From CAWDVH01 sp963805705 (lineage in GTDB: Bacteria; Actinomycetota; Actinomycetes; Streptosporangiales; Streptosporangiaceae): a stretch of DNA of 64,000 nt. The stretch is taken from the NCBI GenBank assembly GCA_963805705.1, contig CAWDVH010000001.1:2294001-2358000 (forward strand), read 5' to 3'. A program made the translations under genes and the position numbers. Every line of letters begins with the position of its first letter. Position 1 is the stretch's first letter. Shown here in pieces: positions 54,501 to 62,119 of this stretch. Under the pieces are notes generated by a model. The model had not been told where the DNA came from, searched no databases, and saw only the letters and a list, made by a program, of their open reading frames with translations.

Positions 54501-54998
54501 TCGAACGATCCGGCGTCGCCGCACACGGTCGCGGTCTCCGGCCACGCTCCGCACGGCATACTCGCCGTCACTGGCTCCGCCTGCTTCGGCGAGGTGATCT
54601 TCGGCACGCGGGTGCAGCAACGGCTGACGTTCAGCAACGTCGGCGATTGCGATCTGCACATCACGAAGGTCGGTTTCGAGGGCTGCCGCTGTCCCGGCTG
54701 CGACACGCTCAAGCTCGTCCGCAACCCCTTCCCCGCCACGTTGCACCCCGGCGCATCGCTCGACCTCGTGCTGCAGTACACCGCGACCGGCGGTTCGGCG
54801 TGCACCCGTCACCTGGTCATACACAGCGACGACCCGGACCATCCGGTGGTCACCATCGAGGTCTCTGCGATGACCAAGATGACCCTCAACGGAGCGATTC
54901 AGGGATGGCTCGCCAACAAGCTGCAATCGCTCCTCGCCACGCAGATCGACCGACCCTGCGACGAGGGCACCTTCGGCCCCGACGATAAGGAGTGCTGA
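51513..54998 (+). CDS. Asp-box beta-propeller protein with C-terminal ASH-type repeats
   Basis: 1161 residues from ATG 51513. Residues about 10-690: repeated Asp-box (BNR) hairpins such as GGVWKTIDGGASW, GLYRSLDGGASW, GVFKSTDGGANW, GCMKSTDRGQTWTS, GVFISTNDGQNW and GVLRSVNDGRSW, i.e. sortilin/VPS10 or sialidase-like propellers. Residues about 700-1125: four immunoglobulin-like ASH/HYDIN ('choice-of-anchor D') repeats with patterns like FNVGTAPLRV and IASNDPNAP, cysteine-bearing in repeats 2-4 (CLGE, CVGD, CFGE). No signal peptide or membrane anchor is visible, unusual for this architecture. No catalytic site identified; probably a scaffold or binding protein. Codon usage is richer in TCG and CGC than the neighbours. 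Confidence 0.85.
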   Translation: MSVAGTVWRPVGPSPIEAGGREDNGTVTCIVVHPANPRIVYRGTNSGGVWKTIDGGASWRSLFDHQDGRGVGEAGGIALDPNDLDVVYVGISDHVFQRSFNVPFVDTIVRRGLYRSLDGGASWVLLGSGFPAGNTGNATNFASVSITQVIVEPADSNTIYVAADDGVHVSTDWGLTWTLGAGLSARVDSLDLDTTSPANARILYAGVNGSGVFKSTDGGANWASVLSVPGAQKVVASLAPPTSPPAANGIQVLYCCAGGGGPDPIGFFVSIDAGATWTQQTASNLPVVTYQGYALAIAVDPSSPGDGKNDVIYVGTRDQGISSNSGVLFTGILGLHSDSHAWAFAPGAPGHPPVVMCGTDGGCMKSTDRGQTWTSLNGGGVQTTLFYNVDGKPDAASSSMMGTLQDNGIVRGVGAGAWQNTGGGDGWDVVYDIGTNDRAYAATNGGVFISTNDGQNWSGVAMPWTGGDAAGDYLNSFAVDPSNTGVVYITGKTNLWQSRNATSSWKKIASPGSPGVVAVAPSNGNYVAVTAGSKVFVSQNALATTGVSFTDITRHLPSRSVTRIEFDPNDPTRLYAVLGGYAGGGAGGHVFRTTLGAAEWTDISPAATVDDVLTTLDVPFGALALDGSELPTTIYVGCDLGVLRSVNDGRSWMVVDDIHLPRVPVTDLAISGSAHPKVLRAATYGRGVFQFAHPDWPTITLTLQDELEFGTVCPAGAHKTIEIFNVGTAPLRVDSIAVLIGSSSFAVENQPSTPIVIERGEDLVFTLTYRPTQPDISEQAVIRIASNDPNAPFVDVTASATAGAPALDVSTPAGGQLGSACLGEHLDSEIMLTNSGTCPLTVTSIVSSRATFEVASITALPMTIGPGDTSELPIRFTPAAFGPDAATIEIDSDDPNSPATVHVSAVCPPPRLVTVVPDSGDAGHVCVGDFADIELTVENSSACGLEITSITSDSPEFLVPSVSAFPIELCCGSAVELPIRFQPTTIGAKSATITIVSNDPASPHTVAVSGHAPHGILAVTGSACFGEVIFGTRVQQRLTFSNVGDCDLHITKVGFEGCRCPGCDTLKLVRNPFPATLHPGASLDLVLQYTATGGSACTRHLVIHSDDPDHPVVTIEVSAMTKMTLNGAIQGWLANKLQSLLATQIDRPCDEGTFGPDDKEC

Positions 54999-55138
54999 GC
55001 ACATTTTCTCGGCTGGCGGCCGTCAGTTCTGGACACCCCAGATCCGGCTGATCTGGGCGCTGGTCTCTCCGGGCGGCGCTTAATCCGCCTGTGACCCGGT
55101 GAGACCACGAAATGTCACGAAGACTAGCCTTTACCGCC

Positions 55139-55597
55139 ATGACCACTGCCCCGCCGCCCACCGAGTTCGTGCACCTCGTGGTCGGGTATGACGGCTCTCC
55201 CCCCGCCGACCGGGCGCTTGACGCCGCGGTCCGCCTGCTGCAGGGCCGGACTGGCCGCATCGAGGTCGTGTACGTGGCGCACCTGTCCAGTCTCGCCATG
55301 CTGTCGGCCGGCGCGATCGGCGAGATGGAAGAAACCTTCGACGAGGTCGAGCAGGAGCTTCGCGCCCTGGCCGCCGGGCAGCTGCGCGCCAGCGGGGCAG
55401 CGTGGGAGTTCGAGCGGCGTCAGGGCATCATCGCCGATGAGCTGATCGCGGCGGCCAGGGCCATCGGCGACGCGCACCCGGGCGAAACCGTGGCCATCCT
55501 GGTCGGCAGTTCGTCCCACGCCACCCACCGCGTGGTCGGTTCGGCCGCGATCAGCCTGGCCCGCCACTCGCCAGTACCTCTCATGATCGTGCCTTAG
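55139..55597 (+). CDS. Universal stress protein (UspA family)
   Basis: 152 residues. Starts HLVVGYDGSPPADRALDAAVRLL (strand 1 and nucleotide loop) and ends ETVAILVGSSSHATHRVVGSAAISLARHSPVPLMIVP, the C-terminal ATP-binding signature region G-x2-G-like followed by GS. Single-domain Usp, cytoplasmic. ATG 55139 is favoured by family alignment; ATG 55112 in the same frame is possible, and neither has a good ribosome site. Between the propeller gene and this one are 113-140 bases without features. Confidence 0.85.
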   Translation: MTTAPPPTEFVHLVVGYDGSPPADRALDAAVRLLQGRTGRIEVVYVAHLSSLAMLSAGAIGEMEETFDEVEQELRALAAGQLRASGAAWEFERRQGIIADELIAAARAIGDAHPGETVAILVGSSSHATHRVVGSAAISLARHSPVPLMIVP

Positions 55598-55830
55598 AGG
55601 CAGCCGAGCGCAGGGCGAGCATGCCGTCGGGCCGCAGATCGACTCGTGAAGCCGAAGTCGTGGCCCGACCGCGACCAAACGCCGGACGGAGTCCTGCTCC
55701 TGTGCTTCAGCTGGGCAGGCTCCGAGCCAGTCGGCCTGGCCGGGCAGCGGCGGGGCGCTGAGCTGGCCTGGCCGGGGCTGCCGTCAACCTGCTCGGGCAC
55801 TGGCGGGGGAAATGGCCGTACGGTGGGTCT

Positions 55831-56016
55831 GTGGAGGTGCGGCTTTTCGGCGAGCTCGAAGCGGCGGACGGGGGCGTGGCGCTCGCGGTACGCGGCGTCA
55901 GGCAGCGCGCCCTGCTGGCTTTGCTGGCGCTGTGCCGGGACCACCCGCTCCGCGAGCGCCTGTGGGAGCTCCTGATTCTCTCGCTCTACCGGTCCGGGCG
56001 GCCGGGCGAGTCATGA
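55831..56016 (+). pseudogene. Internally deleted SARP/BTAD regulator remnant
   Basis: 61 residues. The first 34, MEVRLFGELEAADGGVALAV then RGVRQRALLALLAL, are the N-terminus of a SARP-type winged-helix domain. The remaining CRDHPLRERLWELLILSLYR SGRPGES is from the BTAD domain normally found about 150 residues further on. An in-frame deletion has fused the two ends. Its TGA overlaps the ATG of the LuxR gene (ATGA), so the remnant still works as a translational lead-in. Confidence 0.75.
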
Positions 56017-58784
56017 GCAGCCTCGTGGTGCCTGCCGCCCTGCTCGAGACGAAGTTCTATGTCCCGAGGTCGCGGCGTGGTCTGGTGCCGCGTCTGCGGC
56101 TGAGCGAGCGGCTGGACCGCGGGGCCGCGTCGAAGTTGATGCTCGTCTCCGCCCCCGCTGGCTTCGGCAAGACGACGCTGCTCACCGAGTGGCTGGCGAC
56201 AGGACCGGCCGCGCCGGCCGATCGGCGGCTGGCCGCGTGGCTCTCGCTCGATCGGGGCGACAGCGATCCCGCATCCTTCTGGACCTACGTGATCGCCGCG
56301 CTGCAGACGGTGGCATCCGGGGTAGGCGAGAGTGCGCTGGCCCTCCTGCAGGCCACCCAGCCACCGCCGATCGAAACGGTGCTGACCGTTCTGCTCAACG
56401 ATCTGGGCGCCATCGCGGCCGATATCGTGCTGGTGCTCGACGACTACCACGTCATCGACGCGCGCGATGTGCAGGAGGGGATGGCGTTCCTGCTCGATCA
56501 TCTGCCTGCGCGGCTGCACGTGGTGATCGCCGGCCGCGCTGATCCCGCGTTGCCGCTGGCCCGGTTGCGCGCGCGCGGCGAGCTGGTCGAGATCCGCGCG
56601 GCCGAGCTGCGCTTCACCCCTGATGAGGCGGCGGCGTACTTCAACGAGATGATGGGCCTTGAGCTGACGGCGAGGGATGTGGCCGCGCTGGAGGGCCGCA
56701 CCGAGGGCTGGATCGCCGCGCTTCAGCTGGCGGCGCTCTCGATGCAGGGGCGAGACGACATCGGCGGCTTCATCGCCGGCTTCGCGGGAGATGATCGCTA
56801 CGTCGTCGACTACCTGGTCGAGGAGGTGCTGCAGCGTCAGCCCGATCGCGTCCAGACTTTCCTGCTGCGGACCTCGATCCTCGGCCGGCTGAGCGGTCCG
56901 CTGTGCGATGCCGTCACCGGGCAGGGGGGTGGCAAGGCCATGCTGGAGGCGCTGGACCGAGGAAACCTGTTCCTGGTTCCGCTCGACGACCGCCGCCAGT
57001 GGTATCGCTATCACCATCTGTTTGCTGACGTGCTGCAGGCGCGCCTGCTCGACGAGCAGCCCGGCCAGGAGCCGGACCTGCACCGGCGGGCGAGCGTGTG
57101 GTACGAGCAGAACGGCGAGCCGTCCGCGGCCATCAGCCACGCGCTGGCCGCCGAAGATTTCGGCCGGGCGGCGGACCTGGTCGAGCTGGCCATCCCGGTC
57201 ATGCGCAGGACCAGGCAGGAGGCCACGGTGCGTGGCTGGCTCGAGGCGCTCCCCGACGAAGTGATCCAGGCCAGGCCGGTGCTCAGCGTCAGCTTTGCCG
57301 GGGCATTGCTGACTGGCGGCGAGTTCGAGGGGGTTGAGCGCCGGCTGCGGGACGCCGAGCGGTGGCTGATCGCGGCAACAGCTCCCCATGAGGGACCACC
57401 AGCCCGGCCGGCCGAGATGATCGTCGTCGACGAGGAGGAATACCGCCGTCTCCCCGGGATGATCGAGACGTACCGCGCCGGACAGGCCCTGGCCAGGGGA
57501 GACGCACCCGGCACTGTCCGGTACGCCCGGCGGGCGCTCGATCTTGCGGAGGAGGATGACCACCTCTGCCGTGCCTCGGCATCGGGACTGCTGGGGCTCG
57601 CGTCCTGGGGGAGCGGGGACCTGGAAGCCGGGCACCGGGCCTATTCCGAGTGCGTGGCCGGACTGCGGCGGGCCGGGTTCTTCGCTGACATCCTGGGCTG
57701 CTCGATCGCGCTGGCCGACATCCGGATCACGCAAGGTCGTCTCGGCGAGGCGATGCGCACCTACGAGCACGCATTGCAGCCTGTCCCTGAGCAAGGCGGA
57801 CCGGTTCTGCGGGGAACGGCCGACATTCACGTAGGGCTGAGCGAGCTGCACCGCGAGCGCGACGACCTGCATGCCGCGACGCGGCACCTGCTGAGGAGCC
57901 AAGAGCTGGGCGAGCACAACGGGTTGCCGCAGAACCGGTATCGCTGGCGGGTCGCGATGGCTCGGATACGTCAGGCGGAAGGAAATCTGGCCGGCGCACT
58001 CGATCTGCTCAACGAGGCGCAGCGCCTGTATGTGAGCGACTTCTTCCCCAACGTGCGGCCGGTCCCGGCGGTGAAGGCCAGAGTGTGGATCGCGCAGGGG
58101 AGGCTCGGTGAAGCGCTCGGCTGGACGCGCGAGCAGGGCCTGTCCGTTGATGATGACCTCAGTTACCTGCGCGAGTTCGAGCACATCACGCTGGCCAGGA
58201 TGCTCTTGGCGCGATACCAGGGCGAGCGCGCAGAGCGCTCCGTCCACGAGGCGACCCGGCTCCTGGAGCGCCTCCGGCGGGCGGCGGAAGAGGGCGGGAG
58301 GACGGGACGCGTCATCGAGATCCTGGTACTGCAGGCGCTCGCGCACCAGGCACTCGGCGACGTCCCGGCTGCGCTGGCCGCCCTGGAACCGGCGGTCATG
58401 CTGGCCGAGCCGGAGGGCTACGTCCGAGTCTTCGCCGATGAAGGCCCGCCGATGGCCTCCCTGCTGAGAGCGGCCGCGAAACAGGGGACGGCCCGGACCT
58501 ATGTCCGCCGGCTCCTGGCCGCCATGAGCGAGACCGGCCACGACGCCCCTGTCCAACAGGCCTTGATCGACCCACTGAGCGAACGCGAGCTCGACGTGCT
58601 GCGGCTGCTCGGAACCGAGCTGGACGGCCCGGCCATCGCCCGCGAGCTGATGGTGTCCCTGAACACCATGCGGACTCACACCAAGAGCATCTACGCCAAG
58701 CTCGCGGTGACCAGCCGCCGGTCCGCGGTCCGCCGGGCCGCGGAACTCGACCTGTTGTCGCGAGCCCGCAGCCGCCAGCGCTGA
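56013..58784 (+). CDS. MalT-like LuxR-family transcriptional activator
   Basis: 923 residues, intact. ATPase: LLETKFYVPRSRRGLVPRLRL, Walker A SAPAGFGKTTLLTEW near residue 47, AWLSLDRGDSDPASFW, Walker B IVLVLDDYHVIDARDVQ, VIAGRADPALPLARLRARGE. A long TPR-like middle. C-terminal LuxR HTH PLSERELDVLRLLGTELDGPAIARELMVSLNTMRTHTKSIYAKL. ATG 56013 overlaps the SARP remnant. A STAND-class inducer-dependent activator, paralogous to the regulator at 41848-44615. The YEIRLQG and DUF4386 genes downstream, behind a CACC-N6-GGTG palindrome, are its probable targets. Confidence 0.93.
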   Translation: MSSLVVPAALLETKFYVPRSRRGLVPRLRLSERLDRGAASKLMLVSAPAGFGKTTLLTEWLATGPAAPADRRLAAWLSLDRGDSDPASFWTYVIAALQTVASGVGESALALLQATQPPPIETVLTVLLNDLGAIAADIVLVLDDYHVIDARDVQEGMAFLLDHLPARLHVVIAGRADPALPLARLRARGELVEIRAAELRFTPDEAAAYFNEMMGLELTARDVAALEGRTEGWIAALQLAALSMQGRDDIGGFIAGFAGDDRYVVDYLVEEVLQRQPDRVQTFLLRTSILGRLSGPLCDAVTGQGGGKAMLEALDRGNLFLVPLDDRRQWYRYHHLFADVLQARLLDEQPGQEPDLHRRASVWYEQNGEPSAAISHALAAEDFGRAADLVELAIPVMRRTRQEATVRGWLEALPDEVIQARPVLSVSFAGALLTGGEFEGVERRLRDAERWLIAATAPHEGPPARPAEMIVVDEEEYRRLPGMIETYRAGQALARGDAPGTVRYARRALDLAEEDDHLCRASASGLLGLASWGSGDLEAGHRAYSECVAGLRRAGFFADILGCSIALADIRITQGRLGEAMRTYEHALQPVPEQGGPVLRGTADIHVGLSELHRERDDLHAATRHLLRSQELGEHNGLPQNRYRWRVAMARIRQAEGNLAGALDLLNEAQRLYVSDFFPNVRPVPAVKARVWIAQGRLGEALGWTREQGLSVDDDLSYLREFEHITLARMLLARYQGERAERSVHEATRLLERLRRAAEEGGRTGRVIEILVLQALAHQALGDVPAALAALEPAVMLAEPEGYVRVFADEGPPMASLLRAAAKQGTARTYVRRLLAAMSETGHDAPVQQALIDPLSERELDVLRLLGTELDGPAIARELMVSLNTMRTHTKSIYAKLAVTSRRSAVRRAAELDLLSRARSRQR

Positions 58785-58923
58785 CCCGTCCTGCACGGAG
58801 TCCAGGCGCAAGGCGTCCGCCGGTCACCCCCGACGGCGTGGCCCGGCCCGGCGATGAGCCGGATGTCCCCACCGTCGTGAGCGGGGCGCCGGAGACCCGG
58901 CGCGGGCGGCCCGTCGCCTGAAT

Positions 58924-58979
58924 CACCACGTCAATCACCACATGTGGTGATGCCTGCTCACCACATCCGCTCGTAGCTT
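58924..58979 (+). promoter_or_regulatory. Promoter/operator of the second YEIRLQG-type operon
   Basis: Three TCACCAC direct repeats (58923-58929, 58935-58941, 58959-58965); the middle one is half of the perfect palindrome CACCACATGTGGTG (58936-58949). A -10-like TAGCTT (58974-58979) begins 27 bases after the last GTG, close to the 26 bases in the three copies of the other LuxR locus. Confidence 0.6.
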
Positions 58980-59049
58980 CCGATCAGGACAAGGAAACGT
59001 TCGCAGACGCCGCGGAAACCATCCAGGCCAGCAACAGCAAAGGATCACC

Positions 59050-59319
59050 ATGAGCGAGATATCGACCGGCCACCACCAGGTCCCTGGACGGTACGAGATC
59101 CGCCTCCAGGGGCACCTCGACACCAGGTGGTCCGCGTGGTTCGACGGGCTGACCCTCACCCACGGCAGCGACGGCACCACCATCATCCACGGCCCGGTAG
59201 CCGACCAGGCCGCGCTGCATGGCTTGCTCCAGAAAACACGCGACCTGGGCCTGCCCCTGATCTCGGTCACCCAGGTCGAACCCGGCCATCCCCGGGCGCC
59301 CGCCACCGAGACCCGATAA
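59050..59319 (+). CDS. Small YEIRLQG-type protein (LuxR-locus associated)
   Basis: 89 residues: GRYEIRLQGHLDTRWSAWFD, GLTLTHGSDGTTIIHGPVAD, QAALHGLLQKTRDLGLPLIS. Paralogue of 45197-45442. ATG 59050 follows AGCAAAGGATCACC. Cytoplasmic, function unknown. It lies 28 bp before the DUF4386 gene, which has a strong ribosome site, so the two form an operon just after the LuxR activator. The repetition of this arrangement in two loci argues for a functional link. Confidence 0.8.
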   Translation: MSEISTGHHQVPGRYEIRLQGHLDTRWSAWFDGLTLTHGSDGTTIIHGPVADQAALHGLLQKTRDLGLPLISVTQVEPGHPRAPATETR

Positions 59320-59347
59320 CTCAGCAATCACGAAAAGGAGACCGGCC

Positions 59348-60124
59348 ATGACGATCACCGCCCAAGCCCCGGCACCGAAAGCCTCGAAAGGAATCCCGAT
59401 GACCTCACTGCGGAAGACCGCGCTCGTCGCGGGCATCTTCTACCTGATTACCTTCATCTCGATCCCCACACTCGCCATCTACGGCCCCGTGAAGAACCAT
59501 CGGGACTTCATCCTCGGTTCCGGCAGCACCCACGGCGTGCTGCTGGGCTGCTTGCTCGAGGTGATCGTCGCCCTCGCCGGCGTCGGCACCGCGGTCACGC
59601 TGTACCCGGTGGTCAAGCGGCAGAACGAAGGCGTCGCGCTGGGCTTTGTCGCCGCTCGTGTCCTGGAAGGCGGCATGATCTTCACCGGTGTCCTCAGCCT
59701 CCTTTCGGTGGTGACCTTGCGACAGGACCTCAGCGGGGCGGCCGGAGCACATGCAGCACTCATCACCACCGGCGCGTCGCACGTCGCGACCTACAACTGG
59801 ACGTTCCTGTTCGGGCAGACCCTCATGCCGGCCATCAACGCACTGCTGCTGGGCTCCTTGATGTACAAGTCCCGGCTCGTGCCCCGCATCATTCCCGTCA
59901 TGGGCCTCATCGGAGCCCCGATACTCATCGCCTCTGTCATCGCCGCCATGTTCCGCATCGACCAGCCCATCACCGTGCTCGCGGCGATCGGCACCCTCCC
60001 GGTGGCTGCCTGGGAGTTCTCGCTGGGCGTCTGGCTGGTCGTCAAGGGCTTCAGGCCCTCCCCGATCACAGCCGGAATGGCCACGGCCAGCACGCCGCCC
60101 GCCTACCAGGACGTCGCTGTCTGA
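59348..60124 (+). CDS. DUF4386-family membrane protein
   Basis: 258 residues with about six hydrophobic helices. After a 17-residue lead it enters LRKTALVAGIFYLITFISIPTLAIYGPV, the DUF4386 start. FVAARVLEGGMIFTGVLSLLSV, FLFGQTLMPAINALLLGSLMYKSRLVPRIIPVMGLIGAPIL and AAWEFSLGVWLVVKGF are the other family blocks. Function unknown. ATG 59348 is fixed by AAAAGGAGACCGGCC; ATG 59399 is an internal alternative. Operon with the YEIRLQG-type gene. Confidence 0.9.
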   Translation: MTITAQAPAPKASKGIPMTSLRKTALVAGIFYLITFISIPTLAIYGPVKNHRDFILGSGSTHGVLLGCLLEVIVALAGVGTAVTLYPVVKRQNEGVALGFVAARVLEGGMIFTGVLSLLSVVTLRQDLSGAAGAHAALITTGASHVATYNWTFLFGQTLMPAINALLLGSLMYKSRLVPRIIPVMGLIGAPILIASVIAAMFRIDQPITVLAAIGTLPVAAWEFSLGVWLVVKGFRPSPITAGMATASTPPAYQDVAV

Positions 60125-60128
60125 TCCT

Positions 60129-60185
60129 CGGCATGCAGACCACACGGCCGGGCCCTCCAGGGCCCGGCCGTGCTGCCGCATGCCG
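60129..60185. terminator. Bidirectional terminator between convergent genes
   Basis: A perfect 14-bp stem (60143-60156 with 60159-60172) inside an outer stem CGGCATGC/GCATGCCG (60129-60136, 60178-60185). It lies between the DUF4386 stop and the end of the convergent MFS gene, so it can serve both strands. GC-only, without a T-run. Confidence 0.75.
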
Positions 60186-60199
60186 GCGGCCCTGAGTGC

Positions 60200-61549
60200 T
60201 CATCGGACCCGCCGCACGGGCAGGACGGCGACGGCTCCGATGATGGCGCAGACTCCAGCGACGGCATAGAGCACGCCGTAGCTGCCGCCGCCGATCACCA
60301 GGACAACCGGCGCGATGGCCGGCGCGATCGAAAACGGAAGAGCACCGGCGATATTGAACACACCGAGGTCCTTGGCGACACTGCGCTTGTCGGGCAGCAC
60401 GTCCACCACCAGCGCGAGGTCGACAGCTACGTATACGCCGAAGCCGAGTCCGCTGATGGCCATGCCGACCAGGAAACCATTGAAGTTGCTGGCGATGGCG
60501 ATCACGAACAACGCCAGGCCGTAGACGGCCGACGCGGTGAGGACGAAGATTTTCCGCCGCCCCGTCCGGTCAGAGACCTTCCCGCCGATGAGGGAAGCGG
60601 CGACGACGACGCCAGACTGGACGAGTGTGCCCAGAAATATCTGCTGCGGCACATCGGACACGGCGCTGCCGATCTTCTGCACCAGGTAGTAGGCCTGGTA
60701 GGTGACCAGGAACGCATAGGCCGTTACGAACATGAAGCGGCTGGCGAAGGCCCAGGCGAAGTCGGTGTTCTTCCGCGGATTGACGTAAAACGTGCTAGCG
60801 AATTCCCGCAGCGACCAGGCGGGCTTCTCCCCCTTCGCAAGCTGGCGATCTTTCAGGCTCACCGCGAAAAGGAGGATGAAAAACCCGCCGATTGCGCACG
60901 GGGCCAAGAACATGGCGAGCAGGTTGCCGGTGAACAGCTTGACCAGGAACGTGCCGCACACCGACGCGACGGGCAGGCAGACACCCAGGACACCAGAGAT
61001 CAGGCCACGTTGAACGGACGGGACCTGATCCGGCAGCACCGCCACCATGGCCGCGAGCAGCGCATTGAAGAACAGCTGGGCGGTACACCATCCGGCGAGG
61101 ACGACCGGGATGCTCGGCGCCAGCGCGACAATGAGGATGCCCAGGGAGCCACCCGCCAGGCCGATGACCATCCATGGCCGCCGCATGCCCAGCTGCGACG
61201 CGGTGCGGTCACTCATCTTGCCGAAGAACGGATTGCCGACCATCGCCACCAGGGCGCCGATCCCGGCGACCAGCGCCAGACTGTCCGGGGCCCGTTCGAT
61301 CCCGACGAGCGAGTTGACCTTCAGCGCCAGGGTGACCAGCAAGGGCGCGATGAACAGCAGGGAGGTGCTCATGTACGCCAGCGCGTACAGCGAGATGAAA
61401 CCCCACCCGACCCGGTGTGCCGCGGGTGACTCGGGCTCCAGCGCAGCCTCGGCTACGGTTCGGTACTTCAGTCCGTCCAGCCCCGCGGTGGGAGGCAGGC
61501 GCGGGTCGGCGGTCGGGGAGATACCCCTGGGATCGGAAACGTCGGGCAT
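60200..61549 (-). CDS. MFS transporter
   Basis: 449 residues, about 12 helices. A hydrophilic 45-residue N-terminus precedes helix 1 (VGWGFISLYALAYMSTSLLFIAPLLVTLALK). The MFS loop motif is GNPFFGKMSDRTASQLGMRRPW near residue 108 and its repeat GGKVSDRTGRRKIFVLTAS near 320. The pattern is that of the glycoside/sugar-type (GPH/SLC45-like) carriers; the substrate is unknown. ATG 61549 follows GAGGAGAGTGCA. Stand-alone gene, convergent with DUF4386. Confidence 0.88.
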   Translation of the reverse strand: MPDVSDPRGISPTADPRLPPTAGLDGLKYRTVAEAALEPESPAAHRVGWGFISLYALAYMSTSLLFIAPLLVTLALKVNSLVGIERAPDSLALVAGIGALVAMVGNPFFGKMSDRTASQLGMRRPWMVIGLAGGSLGILIVALAPSIPVVLAGWCTAQLFFNALLAAMVAVLPDQVPSVQRGLISGVLGVCLPVASVCGTFLVKLFTGNLLAMFLAPCAIGGFFILLFAVSLKDRQLAKGEKPAWSLREFASTFYVNPRKNTDFAWAFASRFMFVTAYAFLVTYQAYYLVQKIGSAVSDVPQQIFLGTLVQSGVVVAASLIGGKVSDRTGRRKIFVLTASAVYGLALFVIAIASNFNGFLVGMAISGLGFGVYVAVDLALVVDVLPDKRSVAKDLGVFNIAGALPFSIAPAIAPVVLVIGGGSYGVLYAVAGVCAIIGAVAVLPVRRVR

Positions 61550-61672
61550 TGCACTCTCCTCAAGGCGGTATGGAGATACCCGATCGAGCGGATGACATAG
61601 CGCGCGCCAGTGCGGAGCGGTCAGCCGCCTGATACATCTACTTCGGCGCTGAGCCCGGCGGGGTTACCGGCA

Positions 61673-62119
61673 CTACTGAGCCGGGGTCGCCGCCGGCCGG
61701 TGCAGGAGCTCGACGAGGTTGCCCTCCGGATCGGCGACGAACGCCATCCGCACCCCGGGTTCCGGCGACGGGCCCGGCGGCACGACCGGCCGCGCCCCGC
61801 GGGCCACGGCACGGTGGTACGCGGCATCGAGGTCGGCCACGTCGAACGCCACGTGCCCGTACCCCTCGCGCAGCGCGGCCTGTCCGGGCGTGCCCGGCTT
61901 GCGGCCCGCCGCCGAACCGGGCCGGTGCAGTAGCTCGAGCCGGTATCCGTAGGCCGGGTGGATGAGCATCTCGATGCTCAGGCTGATCGCGTCGACCCGG
62001 AGCGTGAGCTCGGGCACCAGGTCGAACACGTCGCAGAACCACGAGACGGCCGCCTGGAGGTCGGCGACCGCCAGCCCGACGTGGTCGAGCCGGGCGCCGA
62101 TGGCGGCCCGGTCAGCCAT
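61673..62119 (-). CDS. VOC-superfamily (glyoxalase/methylmalonyl-CoA epimerase-like) protein
   Basis: 148 residues, two babbab modules. Starts ARLDHVGLAVADLQAAVSWF (first metal His), followed by EMLIHPAYGYRLELLHRPGS (metal Glu region), then GYGHVAFDVADLDAAYHRAV (second His) and FVADPEGNLVELLHRP (second Glu). That is the ligand order of methylmalonyl-CoA epimerase and related lyases. The true substrate is unclear without a mutase gene nearby. The ATG at 62119 lies within the end of the upstream flavoprotein gene (8-base overlap), so it is the last gene of a coupled operon. Confidence 0.88.
   Translation of the reverse strand: MADRAAIGARLDHVGLAVADLQAAVSWFCDVFDLVPELTLRVDAISLSIEMLIHPAYGYRLELLHRPGSAAGRKPGTPGQAALREGYGHVAFDVADLDAAYHRAVARGARPVVPPGPSPEPGVRMAFVADPEGNLVELLHRPAATPAQ

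Noticed and set aside
55812..56012. 67-codon N-terminal extension of the second LuxR protein
   Set aside because: It is the shadow frame of the SARP remnant; LuxR homology begins at ATG 56013.
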